A stretch of 64,000 nt of DNA from JALEFZ01 sp039817415 (GCA_039817415.1 JBCBVV010000019.1:1-64000); one strand, 5' to 3'. Shown: positions 17,827-27,095, counted from the stretch's first letter. Notes: generated from the sequence alone by a model not told the origin. Translations and numbers: made by a program.

Positions 17827-17955
17827 GTCTGGATATTGGGTTCTTTGTTATGATGTCCCAACCTTGAAAAGAGGGGATTGTTATACATATTTCAAATCCG
17901 ATATGACCTCAATCAGTCCGGTTTCAGCGGCAAATAGCTCAGCAAAAGGGATAGG

Positions 17956-19179
17956 CTAACGGTAGGTATTGAGCTCATCATCTTCTCCATAGGTGATATT
18001 GGGATCCTTCAGGGACTTCATGGCCATTTGGATGCCTTCCATCGTCATGGGGAACATGCGTTTGTCCATGTACCTCCTTAGAACGGCAGTGGACTCATAG
18101 TATCTCCATTGATAATAGGGTGTTGGATTGATCCATGCCATATAGGGGAATCGTTGTTTCATGCGAAGGAGCCACTCCATCCCTGTTTCCTCATTATAAT
18201 GCTCCACAGAGCCTCCTTTGTAGAAGATTTCGGTGGTGGACATGGCTGCATCACCTACCCAGATCACCTTGTAGTCGCTGTTATAGGTATTCATGAGCTC
18301 CCAAGTAGTCATGCGTTCGCTATACCGCCTGGAATTGTTTTTCCAAACATAGTCGTAGAGGCAATTATGGAAATAATAATATTCTAGGTGCTTGAATTCA
18401 TGCTTGGCAGCGGAGAACAAACGAGAACACATCTCCACGTGATCGTCCATGGAACCTCCAATATCAAGGAGCAGCAGTACCTTTACCCTATTCCTTCGGG
18501 AAGGTCTCATCTTGATATCCAGATAACCTGCGTTTTCAGAGGTAGCTTTGATGGTATTTTTCAGGTCCAGCTCATCATCCAGTCCTTCACGGGTCAACAC
18601 CCTCAGACGCTTAAGGAGCATCTTAATGTTACGTGTGTTGAGTTCTACCTTGTCGTTGAGATTGGCGTATTGACGTTTGTCCCAGACTTTCAGCGCATTT
18701 CTGTAGCGACTTCCAGCTTGCCCCATTCGTAGACCTTCGGGGTTGAATCCTCCATTTCCAAATGGTGAAGTCCCTCCAGTCCCTATGTTACTCTTTCCTC
18801 CTTCGGTTCGCTCTTCTTGTTTGTCCAGAAGCTCTTTGAACCTATCCATCAACGCATCCAAGCCTCCGAGGCTTTCAATGGCCGCCAAGTCTTCTGGATC
18901 AAATATTCTTTCCATTTCGGCTCGCAACCATTCTTCTGGGACTTCATCTAAAAAGTCCTGATTGCCTGCTTCTTTGCCTTTAAAGTATTGTCCGAAAAGT
19001 ACGTCAAATGCATCTAACTGGCCTTCTTGCTTGACCAATAAAGCCTTGGCGAGATAATAAAATTCATCCAGAGAGGCATCAATTACCCCTTTATCCAAGC
19101 CTTCCATCAAGGCTAGGTATTCCTTTACCGAAACCTTGATCCCATGCTCACGAAGCTTATAGAAAAAGTTCAAAAACAT
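17956..19179 (-). CDS. CoxE-like vWA-domain protein
   Basis: A 407-residue cytosolic protein of the CoxE/vWA class that partners MoxR-like ATPases. The N-terminal half is helical (FFYKLREHGIKVSVKEYLAL). The vWA domain (~residues 230-370) has the MIDAS loop DIGGS with glycine at the first serine position, and a later VIWVGDAAMS bearing the third Asp. A linker of Gly/Asn/Ser residues precedes it. Known relatives (CoxE of CO dehydrogenase, NorD, CbbO) help activate metal cofactors in target enzymes, but no such target gene is adjacent. Upstream by 27 bases is its MoxR partner. Confidence 0.86.
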   Translation of the reverse strand: MFLNFFYKLREHGIKVSVKEYLALMEGLDKGVIDASLDEFYYLAKALLVKQEGQLDAFDVLFGQYFKGKEAGNQDFLDEVPEEWLRAEMERIFDPEDLAAIESLGGLDALMDRFKELLDKQEERTEGGKSNIGTGGTSPFGNGGFNPEGLRMGQAGSRYRNALKVWDKRQYANLNDKVELNTRNIKMLLKRLRVLTREGLDDELDLKNTIKATSENAGYLDIKMRPSRRNRVKVLLLLDIGGSMDDHVEMCSRLFSAAKHEFKHLEYYYFHNCLYDYVWKNNSRRYSERMTTWELMNTYNSDYKVIWVGDAAMSTTEIFYKGGSVEHYNEETGMEWLLRMKQRFPYMAWINPTPYYQWRYYESTAVLRRYMDKRMFPMTMEGIQMAMKSLKDPNITYGEDDELNTYR

Positions 19180-19206
19180 CTTTACCTCCTGCTTGAATGA
19201 TACATT

Positions 19207-20043
19207 CTATCTAATTCCACCTTGTCTCAACCTGTCAATCAGTTGCAGGTCTTGCTCGTTCTTTATCAGGGCACCTTCAAATGGTAATACCCCCGATTTG
19301 ATATTCAATTCCTCTAGTTCCTTGAGCTCTATTCTCTCCAGAATGATCAGTTTGATCCAATCCACCAATTCACTGGTAGAAGGTTTCTTCTTCATTCCCC
19401 TTTGATCTCGGATCTGATAAAATACCTCCAGCGAGGCTTTCAACAAACGCTCATCGAGACCAGGAAAATGCACATCCAAAATTTGCTTCATGACCTGCTT
19501 ATCTGGGAAACGGATGTAATGGAATACACATCTTCTCAAAAACGGATCTGGAAGCTCTTTCTCATTATTTGAGGTAATAATGACAATGGGACGCTTTTTG
19601 GCAATAATGGTCTTTTTCAGCTCATAGCAATAGAACTCCATTTTATCCAATTCCAACAACAAATCATTGGGGAACTCAATGTCGGCTTTGTCAATTTCGT
19701 CGATAAGAAGCACTACTTGCTGATCTGAATCAAAGGCCTCCCAAAGACTTCCCTTCTTGATATAATGGGCTATGTCATGAACGCGATCATCTCCAAGCTG
19801 GGAATCTCGCAATCGAGAAACAGCGTCATACTCATAAAGTCCTTGTTGGGCGATGGTGGTTGACTTGATGTACCATGTCAAAAGTGGCATATCTAGGGCT
19901 TTGGCTATTTCTTCAGCCAGAAGCGTCTTTCCTGTTCCTGGTTCTCCCTTGACCAATAGGGGTTTTTGTAGGTGAATGGCGGCATTGACAGCTACCTGAA
20001 GGTCTTTCGTCGCTACATATTGGTCCGTTCCCTGAAATCTCAT
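19207..20043 (-). CDS. MoxR-family AAA+ ATPase (CoxD-like)
   Basis: A 278-residue AAA+ ATPase, short form. Walker A is GEPGTGKT at residues ~37-44, Walker B LLIDEID, sensor 1 ITSNNEKELP, arginine finger region DPFLRRCVFHYIRFP. It lacks the long C-terminal coiled coil of the MoxR at 10096 and belongs to a different MoxR branch. It is the upstream partner of the CoxE-like vWA gene, 27 bases apart, an arrangement conserved in many bacteria. Confidence 0.92.
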   Translation of the reverse strand: MRFQGTDQYVATKDLQVAVNAAIHLQKPLLVKGEPGTGKTLLAEEIAKALDMPLLTWYIKSTTIAQQGLYEYDAVSRLRDSQLGDDRVHDIAHYIKKGSLWEAFDSDQQVVLLIDEIDKADIEFPNDLLLELDKMEFYCYELKKTIIAKKRPIVIITSNNEKELPDPFLRRCVFHYIRFPDKQVMKQILDVHFPGLDERLLKASLEVFYQIRDQRGMKKKPSTSELVDWIKLIILERIELKELEELNIKSGVLPFEGALIKNEQDLQLIDRLRQGGIR

Positions 20044-20352
20044 ATAGTATGATACTAAATATTGTTCTGATTCGCTTGGCGCCGCTTGGAAGAATTACTT
20101 CACAAAGCAGAAAATTCTTACATCATTCTCTCTCATTTGACCAAATGAGAGAAGTCATTTTTCTTCCAGAGGATGTGCGGATAGAGCGCCGGATTATTGA
20201 ACGATAGACAATTTACCCCTTGGGTTATTGAAATATTGATAAATATTCTACCAAACTATCCTAAAGTTACCAAAAAATGACCAATCCCTAACATTGGACC
20301 AACCTCTTCGATCTTTCTCCGTTAATAGAGGTAAACAAGCCAAAAAATTACC
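20044..20352. other. Divergent intergenic region, 309 bp
   Basis: Separates the leftward MoxR gene from a rightward small ORF. It holds a 24-bp near-perfect palindrome at 20129-20152 (separate entry). No clear -33/-7 pair is visible for either side. Nothing else recognised. Confidence 0.5.
20129..20152. promoter_or_regulatory. 24-bp palindrome, candidate operator
   Basis: TCTCTCATTTG (20129-20139), two bases, then its exact reverse complement at 20142-20152. It lies 86 bases before the MoxR start codon and 200 before the divergent ORF. The two-base spacer is too short for an RNA hairpin loop, so a dimeric DNA-binding protein site is more likely. No regulator gene is adjacent. Confidence 0.5.
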
Positions 20353-20604
20353 ATGTCCAAAGAGAGCCCAAGCCGCCCAAATTTTTTCCAAGTCTTATCT
20401 ATTCCCGTACTCTTCGTTCAATATCTTTTTTCATTTGCCGTAGCGGCTGGCCTGAAAAAAACACTAGGTGATACCTCTTCCAAAAAGATCAACCCTATCA
20501 CGCCTTCTACCCCACCCTCAGAAGAAGTAAACACAAAAATCTTGAAAATTGTTGATGAGGAGGAACCTAGCCAAAGCTATCCAAGCTTGAGGATTCCCGC
20601 TTAA
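20353..20604 (+). CDS. Small putative membrane protein
   Basis: An 83-residue ORF with one hydrophobic segment (LSIPVLFVQYLFSFAVAAGL, residues ~15-34) and a polar Pro/Ser/Glu-rich tail. It overlaps the stop of the convergent kinase gene by four bases. No family recognised. Support is only a clean ATG and plausible composition. Confidence 0.4.
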   Translation: MSKESPSRPNFFQVLSIPVLFVQYLFSFAVAAGLKKTLGDTSSKKINPITPSTPPSEEVNTKILKIVDEEEPSQSYPSLRIPA

Positions 20605-22136
20605 CTTTTTATGGCAGGAAATTCGATGAGAAAGGTTGATCCTTTTCCCAATTCTGACTCCACCCATATTTTTCCATTCATCCGCTCGACGATTCTTCGA
20701 GCCATCGGTAAACTTATGCCATAACCTTGTTCAGAATTGTCTGAGTCAGAGGTACGGAACACATCAAACAGTTCTTGTTGGCGGTCTTGGCTGATCCCTG
20801 GCCCATTGTCTTTAACCTGAATCAACCAATTTTCCCCCTTCTGCTCTGCCGAAAGATTGACCTGTAGGCCTCCTCCCCCCGCATACCTTAAAGCATTGCC
20901 AAGTAGGTGCTGAAAAAGCGCAATCATCTCGAATTCATTGGCATGTATTTCAGGTAAATTCTCAAACATGATTTCCGTTTCCCCTTGAGGAATGTTTTCC
21001 TGAAGATTTTCTAGTACACGTTCGATAACATCCGCCAAATCCACCTTTCTTTTTCCTCGACTATCCTCAATGCTCGCGTAGTCTTTCAGTTCTGTAACGA
21101 TTCTGGATATCCTGGCTAAATGTATTCTCAAAAACTGGATCACCTTCGGCCCTGAAGCCCTGTTCTGGTGGTGTTGTTGTAGGTAATCAATTAACAACAT
21201 GGCCGATTCAAGTGGATCTTGAAGGTTTTGAGAAATGGCGTAGACGAAGTCTTCTATGCGCTGGTAGGAATCTTTGACGGCAGCAGCCATTTCCTTTTGT
21301 CGCTGAAGCGCCTCCACTCTTTCATTGACAAATTCATGGAAAAATATCAATCCCCCTACTTCATTCTTTTCGGTATACCAAGGGGTAACTACCCAATTGA
21401 TATAATCTGTGGTTCCATCCTCCCTTTCCAATGGATCTTCTTCGCAGGATTCTGTAACCCCTCTTAGGCATCTTTGGTGGACCTCCTTCCATCTGTCTGG
21501 CGTTTCTGGGAAGACATCGTAATGGCTCTGCCCCAAAAGGTCAGTTTCAACCTCCTTTAGCCTGTAGTCCTCTATCCAGCGGTCGCTATACATGATATAG
21601 CGCATATCTTGGTCGAACATAGCTATGGCAGCAGGTGTATGCTTAACAAAGAAGCGAAGGAAAGAATCCTTGTAGTTGCTTCTTTTTTCTTCCTTGATGT
21701 AAGGCGTGATGTCAAAAGCCACTCCCATAAAGCCATCATATTCTCCCTCAGATGTAAATACGGGAAATTGGGAAGCATCATAGCTTAAGCCATCGCTGGT
21801 GTGCAAAATTCTGCTAAATGCCTCTCTCTGCTTCAGGGAATCCCGTACAGCTTCTGCCAAATCCGGCCATCTTTTTTCTGTATCGAAGGCAGAATTCCCC
21901 AGGATGTCTTCTTTTTGTTCTTTGAGCAAGCTTAAGCCTTTCCCTAACACATCCGTGAATACCCCATCTTTGTTGATACGATAGAAAATGACAGGAACCT
22001 GATTTAACAGAAGGTCTACTTGTTGTTTCAGATACTGATTTTCTCGCTTGAGCAGAATATTCTCTGACTCAAGGGCGGCAAGTTTCTTTGCCATGATCTG
22101 AAATTCTTCTTGAGATGTTTCTTCCGGCAACATCAT
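20601..22136 (-). CDS. PAS sensor kinase-like protein lacking the H-box histidine
   Basis: A 511-residue soluble protein: an N-terminal coiled coil (~12-45), two PAS domains (~45-148 and ~160-275, the latter with TDYINWVVTPW), a dimerisation region (~290-345), and a full GHKL ATPase domain with N-box (LLGNALRYAG, ~412), G1 (DNGPGI, 443-448) and G2 (GYGISLPMARRIV). In the H-box the usual Ser-His-Asp-Leu reads Ser302-Gln303-Asn304-Leu305, codon CAA at 21230-21228, so the autophosphorylated histidine is absent. It may be a pseudokinase, a phosphatase-only or a heterodimeric partner. Its start overlaps the stop of the M14 peptidase (ATGA), implying co-transcription. No response regulator is adjacent. 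Confidence 0.88.
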   Translation of the reverse strand: MMLPEETSQEEFQIMAKKLAALESENILLKRENQYLKQQVDLLLNQVPVIFYRINKDGVFTDVLGKGLSLLKEQKEDILGNSAFDTEKRWPDLAEAVRDSLKQREAFSRILHTSDGLSYDASQFPVFTSEGEYDGFMGVAFDITPYIKEEKRSNYKDSFLRFFVKHTPAAIAMFDQDMRYIMYSDRWIEDYRLKEVETDLLGQSHYDVFPETPDRWKEVHQRCLRGVTESCEEDPLEREDGTTDYINWVVTPWYTEKNEVGGLIFFHEFVNERVEALQRQKEMAAAVKDSYQRIEDFVYAISQNLQDPLESAMLLIDYLQQHHQNRASGPKVIQFLRIHLARISRIVTELKDYASIEDSRGKRKVDLADVIERVLENLQENIPQGETEIMFENLPEIHANEFEMIALFQHLLGNALRYAGGGGLQVNLSAEQKGENWLIQVKDNGPGISQDRQQELFDVFRTSDSDNSEQGYGISLPMARRIVERMNGKIWVESELGKGSTFLIEFPAIKS

Positions 22137-23926
22137 TCTTGGCTTAAGGGTAGTGATACCTGCTCCATCAATCGAAAAACGGGATAACGTCTATGGGTCT
22201 TCTCATAATGAGGAGAACGTCTGTAAATAAAGTCTAGTTGGGCTCTCCCACTCTTGCTAAACCTTTCGTTTTCTTCTTTTTCCTTTTCAAAGGCGGCCTT
22301 TAACGCAGGGTCGCTTTCCAACAGTTCCTTTGCTCTTTCTTCAAAAACATAAGAAGAGAAATATTCTTTTTGCATGAGGATACCATCAAAGGCATTCCAG
22401 CGGAAAAGAGCATCAGCGGCTTCTGGTTCCAAGGCATGAACAAGATACATGTATCGCCACTGGTTTACAGGAACTACCACATCACCTGCATAGAATTTCA
22501 CTTTAAACTCCTCCGATGTAACGGAAACGGAATCATGGTAATAGTGGCCTTCATAAGCTCTACTTTGGGTGTGGAGTTTGTCGATGTAATAGGCTTCAAC
22601 TTCAATGTCCATGTCTTGGCTAAGCACACTCATTTCCACCTTATTCGCCTTTAGACGCTCGATGACATGATGATAAGCTTGAGGAATGATATAGGCGTTG
22701 GGAGCTTGGATGCTTTGGGCAGGATAAAAAGTATTGTAAAAGGGGATGGTAAATGTTTCTGGCTGATCTCTGTGATATTTTAATCGCTTAAGCCCTGTCA
22801 CCTCACTTTTTTCATACGAATAAGCAAAGCCCTCGAATTCAAGGGAATCAACCGTCTTGCGATCCAATGCCCAATTGATAGGAATTCCCTTCTCATTGTC
22901 CATCCCTTCCTGATGCTTTTCCCATGTTGTCCAAGCCTTAAAACGCTGATTATCGATGGTCTCTTTGAGCTCCTCGGATTCCTTAGCTGTAGTAGGCATA
23001 ATGGCCTTCAGGCTATGATAAGTAACCCAAACCCTGTCTTTGAAAGGCTTCAACATATGGGTTTCCGTGATAAAACTTGGGGTAGCAAAAAGGGAGGCAT
23101 AACCGGAGGAATACCTTGGCAGATCCAAAAAGCCTGCAATTCCCTTATTGGGTACATCTGCCACGGAGTAAACATAGGGGCACACTTTATAAGGCGTTTT
23201 TTCAAGCGCTTTTTTGATCTTCTCGCTAGCCCTTTTCTGAATGTCTGCCGAGGCTTTAGGAAGCTTTTCTGGCCTGCTAGGAATAAGGGTCATAGTCGCC
23301 TGGTAATCGGCCCCGTTGGTCGTGTGTGTGTCGACAAACAAATGCGGAAGCCAGTCTTGAAACAACTCAACAAATGCATGAGCGTTACGCGTATCCATTT
23401 TTAGAAAGTCTCTGTTGAGATCGTAATTCCTGGCATTTCCTCTGAAGCCATAGACAACAGGACCTTCTTGATTGGCTCGACTGTAGGAGCTTCGGTTCAA
23501 CGCACCTCCGATATTGTATAGGGGGACGATCCCAATGCTGGTGTTCTCCAGTATACCCCGAAATTCTTCATTCTTTAGGATATCCCTTGCCAGCATCATG
23601 GATGCATCTATCCCACAAGGCTCACCCGGATGAATTCCATTGTTGATGAGGACAAAAGCTTGTTTTGACTCTCTCAGCTTTTGAGGATTAACTTTTTTTA
23701 TACTGGAAATGACAAACAAATGCAGGGGCTTACCCGCATCTGTTTGTCCGTACTCGATCAAATGGGCCTTTTTATATCTCTTTGCCAATTGTTGATACCA
23801 ACTTATGGCTTGTTCATAAGTCGCGGTTTCGGTTTCTCCACTTTTTTCAAAGGGGGTCAACATTTCTTGGCCTATCAGGCTCAATCCCATTAACATGAAT
23901 AGAGTGAGGGTAGCATGTTTTCTCAT
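22133..23926 (-). CDS. Secreted M14-family metallocarboxypeptidase
   Basis: A 597-residue protein with a signal peptide (MRKHATLTLFMLMGLSLIGQ). The zinc-binding H-x-x-E is in GIHPGEPCGIDA (~residue 97), the third ligand His in VDTHTTNGAD (~residue 201), with NYDLNRDF between as in M14 enzymes. The catalytic Glu should lie in the FITETHML segment (~290). The C-terminal ~280 residues are not peptidase and may bind substrate. Family members cleave C-terminal residues or gamma-D-glutamyl bonds of peptidoglycan peptides; substrate here unknown. It overlaps the following kinase gene by four bases. Confidence 0.88.
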   Translation of the reverse strand: MRKHATLTLFMLMGLSLIGQEMLTPFEKSGETETATYEQAISWYQQLAKRYKKAHLIEYGQTDAGKPLHLFVISSIKKVNPQKLRESKQAFVLINNGIHPGEPCGIDASMMLARDILKNEEFRGILENTSIGIVPLYNIGGALNRSSYSRANQEGPVVYGFRGNARNYDLNRDFLKMDTRNAHAFVELFQDWLPHLFVDTHTTNGADYQATMTLIPSRPEKLPKASADIQKRASEKIKKALEKTPYKVCPYVYSVADVPNKGIAGFLDLPRYSSGYASLFATPSFITETHMLKPFKDRVWVTYHSLKAIMPTTAKESEELKETIDNQRFKAWTTWEKHQEGMDNEKGIPINWALDRKTVDSLEFEGFAYSYEKSEVTGLKRLKYHRDQPETFTIPFYNTFYPAQSIQAPNAYIIPQAYHHVIERLKANKVEMSVLSQDMDIEVEAYYIDKLHTQSRAYEGHYYHDSVSVTSEEFKVKFYAGDVVVPVNQWRYMYLVHALEPEAADALFRWNAFDGILMQKEYFSSYVFEERAKELLESDPALKAAFEKEKEENERFSKSGRAQLDFIYRRSPHYEKTHRRYPVFRLMEQVSLPLSQE

Positions 23927-24027
23927 ACGCTATTGTTTCCTTCTTGCAAACTAATTAAGCTGGGGGCTGTAACAAGTGGCTTCAAGCTTTCCGCAAGTTA
24001 GACGGAGACCCAAAAGAGGCATTCCTT

Positions 24028-24711
24028 CTAAACCTGCCAGTCAATTGGCTCTTTGCCTAGTTTTTGTAGAATTTCGTTGGTTTTGGAAAAATGTTTTGAC
24101 CCAAAATAAGCTCCTCTTGCCAGGGGAGAGGGATGGGCGGCTTCTAATTTGTAGTGCCTTGAGGGATCAATAATATTTCCCAATTCTCTGGCAGGTCGTC
24201 CCCATAATAAAAAAATCAGATTTTCTCTTTCTTTATTCAGGGTATTGAGGACAGCTCCTGTGAAGTGCTCCCACCCTCTTTTATGGTGGGACTTGGCTTG
24301 GCCTGCACGAACTGTAAGGATCGTATTGAGCATGAGTACGCCTTGTTCGGCCCATTTTTCCAAGTTCCCGTGTTGGGGAATTTGGAAACCGATATCTTCA
24401 TGCATTTCCTTGTAAATATTCCTTAGAGAAGCGGGGATTCTTATTCCATGGGGGACAGAAAAGCTCAACCCATGCGCCTGTCCCATTCCATGATAGGGAT
24501 CCTGCCCGATGATGACGGCCTTCACCTTGTCATAAGGTGTCTTGTTGAAGGCATTGAAAATCAGACTTCCAGGAGGGTATACTGTGATACCTTGCCTTCT
24601 CTCTTCTAATAGAAAGGCCTTTAATTCCTTGAAATAGGGTTTTCCCCATTCCGCCATGAGAGCCTGTTTCCAGCCCTCCTCAATCTTGACCGAAGCTGCA
24701 GGGTCAGACAT
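24028..24711 (-). CDS. ung: Uracil-DNA glycosylase
   Basis: A 227-residue family 1 UDG that removes uracil from DNA at the start of base-excision repair. Signature motifs: water-activating GQDPYHGMGQAHGLSFSV, uracil-binding LMLNTILTVRAG, LIFLLWGRPA, and the DNA-intercalating loop AAHPSPLARGAYFG with its catalytic His. The ATG at 24711 gives the normal N-terminus; an in-frame start at 24774 would add a 21-residue tail not typical of the family. The leader before the ATG is CA-rich (ACACACTAACAC). Confidence 0.95.
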   Translation of the reverse strand: MSDPAASVKIEEGWKQALMAEWGKPYFKELKAFLLEERRQGITVYPPGSLIFNAFNKTPYDKVKAVIIGQDPYHGMGQAHGLSFSVPHGIRIPASLRNIYKEMHEDIGFQIPQHGNLEKWAEQGVLMLNTILTVRAGQAKSHHKRGWEHFTGAVLNTLNKERENLIFLLWGRPARELGNIIDPSRHYKLEAAHPSPLARGAYFGSKHFSKTNEILQKLGKEPIDWQV

Positions 24712-24817
24712 AATTTGTGTTAGTGTGTAGCAGTGGATGTTCCAACTCTGTTTATCCAGAGTAAACATTTTCATTTAAGATGAAGATACTATAATTGGTA
24801 AGAATTCTGCTAAGGCA

Positions 24818-25327
24818 TTAGGCTTTATTTCCTCTTTTTCGGAGAATGGCAAATATCAAAATTCCGCTAAAACCTAAAATCATAGCCGAAATAATCCATA
24901 GCAATTGAAAGGCTTTCCCAGTATTTATAGGCTCGATTCCCTGGCCTAAGGCCATGATATCTGCTTCTTTGGCAATTCTCGTTCCCATACACCTGTTGGT
25001 CTTGGGTGAAAACTTCTTCTCAACGAATAGCAAATACTCCTTACCGACTTCAAATTTCATCCCGCCGCACTCTTCTGCAAAAGGAGTATTGACGATGAAG
25101 AGGGGTTCGGTAGATCGTTTCCAACTTTGATTGACTTGAAAGGAATACTTCATCCCACCAGACATCCAATTGGTATTCACCAAGACACACTTTCCATATA
25201 CAGCAAAAGTGGACTGCTCAAGGGCAGCTAATGGATCTTGGGGTGGCTCACACTCACATGCCATTAACTTCCCTAAGGGAATAAATAGGATCAGGAAAAT
25301 CAGCTCGTAGCGTTTGATTGCTTTCAT
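24818..25327 (-). CDS. Netrin/TIMP-like (NTR) domain protein with C-terminal membrane anchor
   Basis: A 169-residue protein: signal peptide ending at about LGKLMA, mature start CECEPPQDP, and an OB-fold-like domain with YGKCVLV, FQVNQSWKR and GKEYLLFVE. Another Cys pair sits in AEECGG and RCMGTRI. This Cys-x-Cys start plus spacing is what tissue inhibitor of metalloproteinases and other NTR domains show. Residues ~140-160 are a transmembrane helix followed by a basic tail (RKRGNK), so the domain faces the periplasm. Function in bacteria is unknown; protease inhibition is only an analogy. Confidence 0.7.
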   Translation of the reverse strand: MKAIKRYELIFLILFIPLGKLMACECEPPQDPLAALEQSTFAVYGKCVLVNTNWMSGGMKYSFQVNQSWKRSTEPLFIVNTPFAEECGGMKFEVGKEYLLFVEKKFSPKTNRCMGTRIAKEADIMALGQGIEPINTGKAFQLLWIISAMILGFSGILIFAILRKRGNKA

Positions 25328-25421
25328 TAGGTATCAAAGCAAAGAAAAGATGAAAAGGTTTTCAACTATTCAGTCAATCCCCTTTTCGTCTTTTCTGGAT
25401 ATTTTCTCTTATCCCTAGGAC

Positions 25422-27095
25422 TTATTCGTTGCCCTTTCGAAGAATCTGCTTGTAGCGACTTGGGCTTTTCAAAACGGCAGCAGCTTCCCGAATTTCTTTA
25501 TCATGCCCAACAGAGGCCTCCAGAATACCTGCTCGCAGATAATATCTTTTTAGAATTTCTTTGGTCAATAGCCAAGAGATTTGCTCTTCATGCTGGAAGA
25601 TCTCTTCTATCTTCAGCTTTTTTAATTTTGCCTCCAACTGTTCAACATCTTCTGACAACTGAGAAGTATATTTTTCCTGCTCCATGGCTTGTTTTAAGTC
25701 GAACAGTTCTCTGTCAGCCTGAGTCTCAAAGTCAAAATTTTCCTCTTCCACGTAATTGGTGAACTCACGAAATGCCTCATTGGACAGTTGAAATTCTTTA
25801 GGAGTAGCGATGCTTGGATTGGCAGCGGCAAACTTTGTGGCAAAATCGAAGATGAATCCTTGTTGCTCTAGGTTTCTTACCAGTGGAACCAATTTCTCAT
25901 CGCTCACATTAAGGTCTGGCTGAATTCCACCACCATCTAAAACGGGCCTGCCATTTCTTGTGTAAAAGGTTGTGCGGAGGGAATCAGCTATTTTACGTGG
26001 GCGGCCACTTTCGTCCTTATCTCCGTAGTCCAATGCCTGAATACACCTCCCGCTTGGGGTATAATATTTGGCACTGGTAATTTTTAGCTGGGTATTGTAG
26101 GCAAGAGAACGAATATTTTGAACCAAGCCTTTACCGAAGCTTTTCTGCCCCATGATAACGGCTCTATCGAGGTCTTGCATGGCGCCCGCTACAATTTCGG
26201 ATGCACTGGCAGATTTTCCATTCACCAAGACTGCCATTTTGATGTTGGTGTCAATGGGGATTCTTTGGGCGTAGTGTACCCTTCTCGAGTTCTTTTGCCT
26301 TCCACGGGTTTCCACTACCGTTTCACGTTGGGGCACAAATAGATTCACGATCCTTACGGCCTCGTCTAGTCTTCCACCGGGATTGTTTCTTAAGTCTAAT
26401 ACAATTCCTGCTAGTTGGCTGTCCTCTTCCTTTAGCTTTTCATAAGCACGCTGCATTTCTCGTGAGGCATCCTTGGTAAAGCCCGTCAAAGCTATGTACC
26501 CGATATGATCTGACATCATCCCCACATATGGGACATTCTTCACTTTGATTCTGTCTCTAACCATAGAAACGATACGGCTGCTTTGTTCTGAAGGTCTTTT
26601 GATCAGGATATCAAAGCCTGAGCTTTTTTCTCCTCTCAGAAGATTGCGCACATCGTTGAGGTCCATGGTCTTTCCATCCAAAGGCGTGTCTCCAATTTTT
26701 AGGAGATAATCTCCCGGCTTTAATCCAGCCCTATCAGCGGGTGTCCCTTCATAAGGTTCACTTACGACAAATTTTCCATCTCTTCTTAACACCATTGCCC
26801 CAATACCTCCATATTCACCGGAGCTCATGAAAGCTATATCATCTGCCTCTTCTTCTGGGACAAATGTGGTATAGGGATCGAGGGATTTTAACATGGCATC
26901 AATGCCCGTTTTCATCAACCTGGAGGGGTCCGTTTCTTCTACATAGAGGACATTTACCTCTCTGTAGAGTCTTCCAAATATGTCGAGGTTCTTGGAAATT
27001 TCGAATAAGTCATCCGAAGTATCAGTAACAAAACCGGTTGACAAAAGGAGCAAAAGGACAGGAACAACTATAATAACTATGTTACGCAACTTCAT
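25422..27095 (-). CDS. S41-family C-terminal processing peptidase
   Basis: A 557-residue periplasmic serine protease (tail-specific/Ctp). An N-terminal hydrophobic signal or anchor (IVIIVVPVLLLLLSTGF) precedes a PDZ domain (~residues 85-165; GLKPGDYLLKIGDTPLDG). The catalytic Ser is in NGKSASASEIVAGA (~residue 300) and the Lys in GQKSFGKGLVQ (~320); LRNNPGGRLDEAV is the conserved oxyanion region. It follows rnpA on the same strand after 183 bases, an order common in Bacteroidota. Role: degrading or trimming envelope proteins by C-terminal recognition. Confidence 0.93.
   Translation of the reverse strand: MKLRNIVIIVVPVLLLLLSTGFVTDTSDDLFEISKNLDIFGRLYREVNVLYVEETDPSRLMKTGIDAMLKSLDPYTTFVPEEEADDIAFMSSGEYGGIGAMVLRRDGKFVVSEPYEGTPADRAGLKPGDYLLKIGDTPLDGKTMDLNDVRNLLRGEKSSGFDILIKRPSEQSSRIVSMVRDRIKVKNVPYVGMMSDHIGYIALTGFTKDASREMQRAYEKLKEEDSQLAGIVLDLRNNPGGRLDEAVRIVNLFVPQRETVVETRGRQKNSRRVHYAQRIPIDTNIKMAVLVNGKSASASEIVAGAMQDLDRAVIMGQKSFGKGLVQNIRSLAYNTQLKITSAKYYTPSGRCIQALDYGDKDESGRPRKIADSLRTTFYTRNGRPVLDGGGIQPDLNVSDEKLVPLVRNLEQQGFIFDFATKFAAANPSIATPKEFQLSNEAFREFTNYVEEENFDFETQADRELFDLKQAMEQEKYTSQLSEDVEQLEAKLKKLKIEEIFQHEEQISWLLTKEILKRYYLRAGILEASVGHDKEIREAAAVLKSPSRYKQILRKGNE

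Noticed and set aside
20353..20604. Treated as a confident gene
   Set aside because: Kept as low-confidence CDS only: no family, no promoter box, and it overlaps the opposite gene's stop.
23976..24173. 65-codon plus-strand frame near ung
   Set aside because: Antisense to the ung 3' end; shadow composition.
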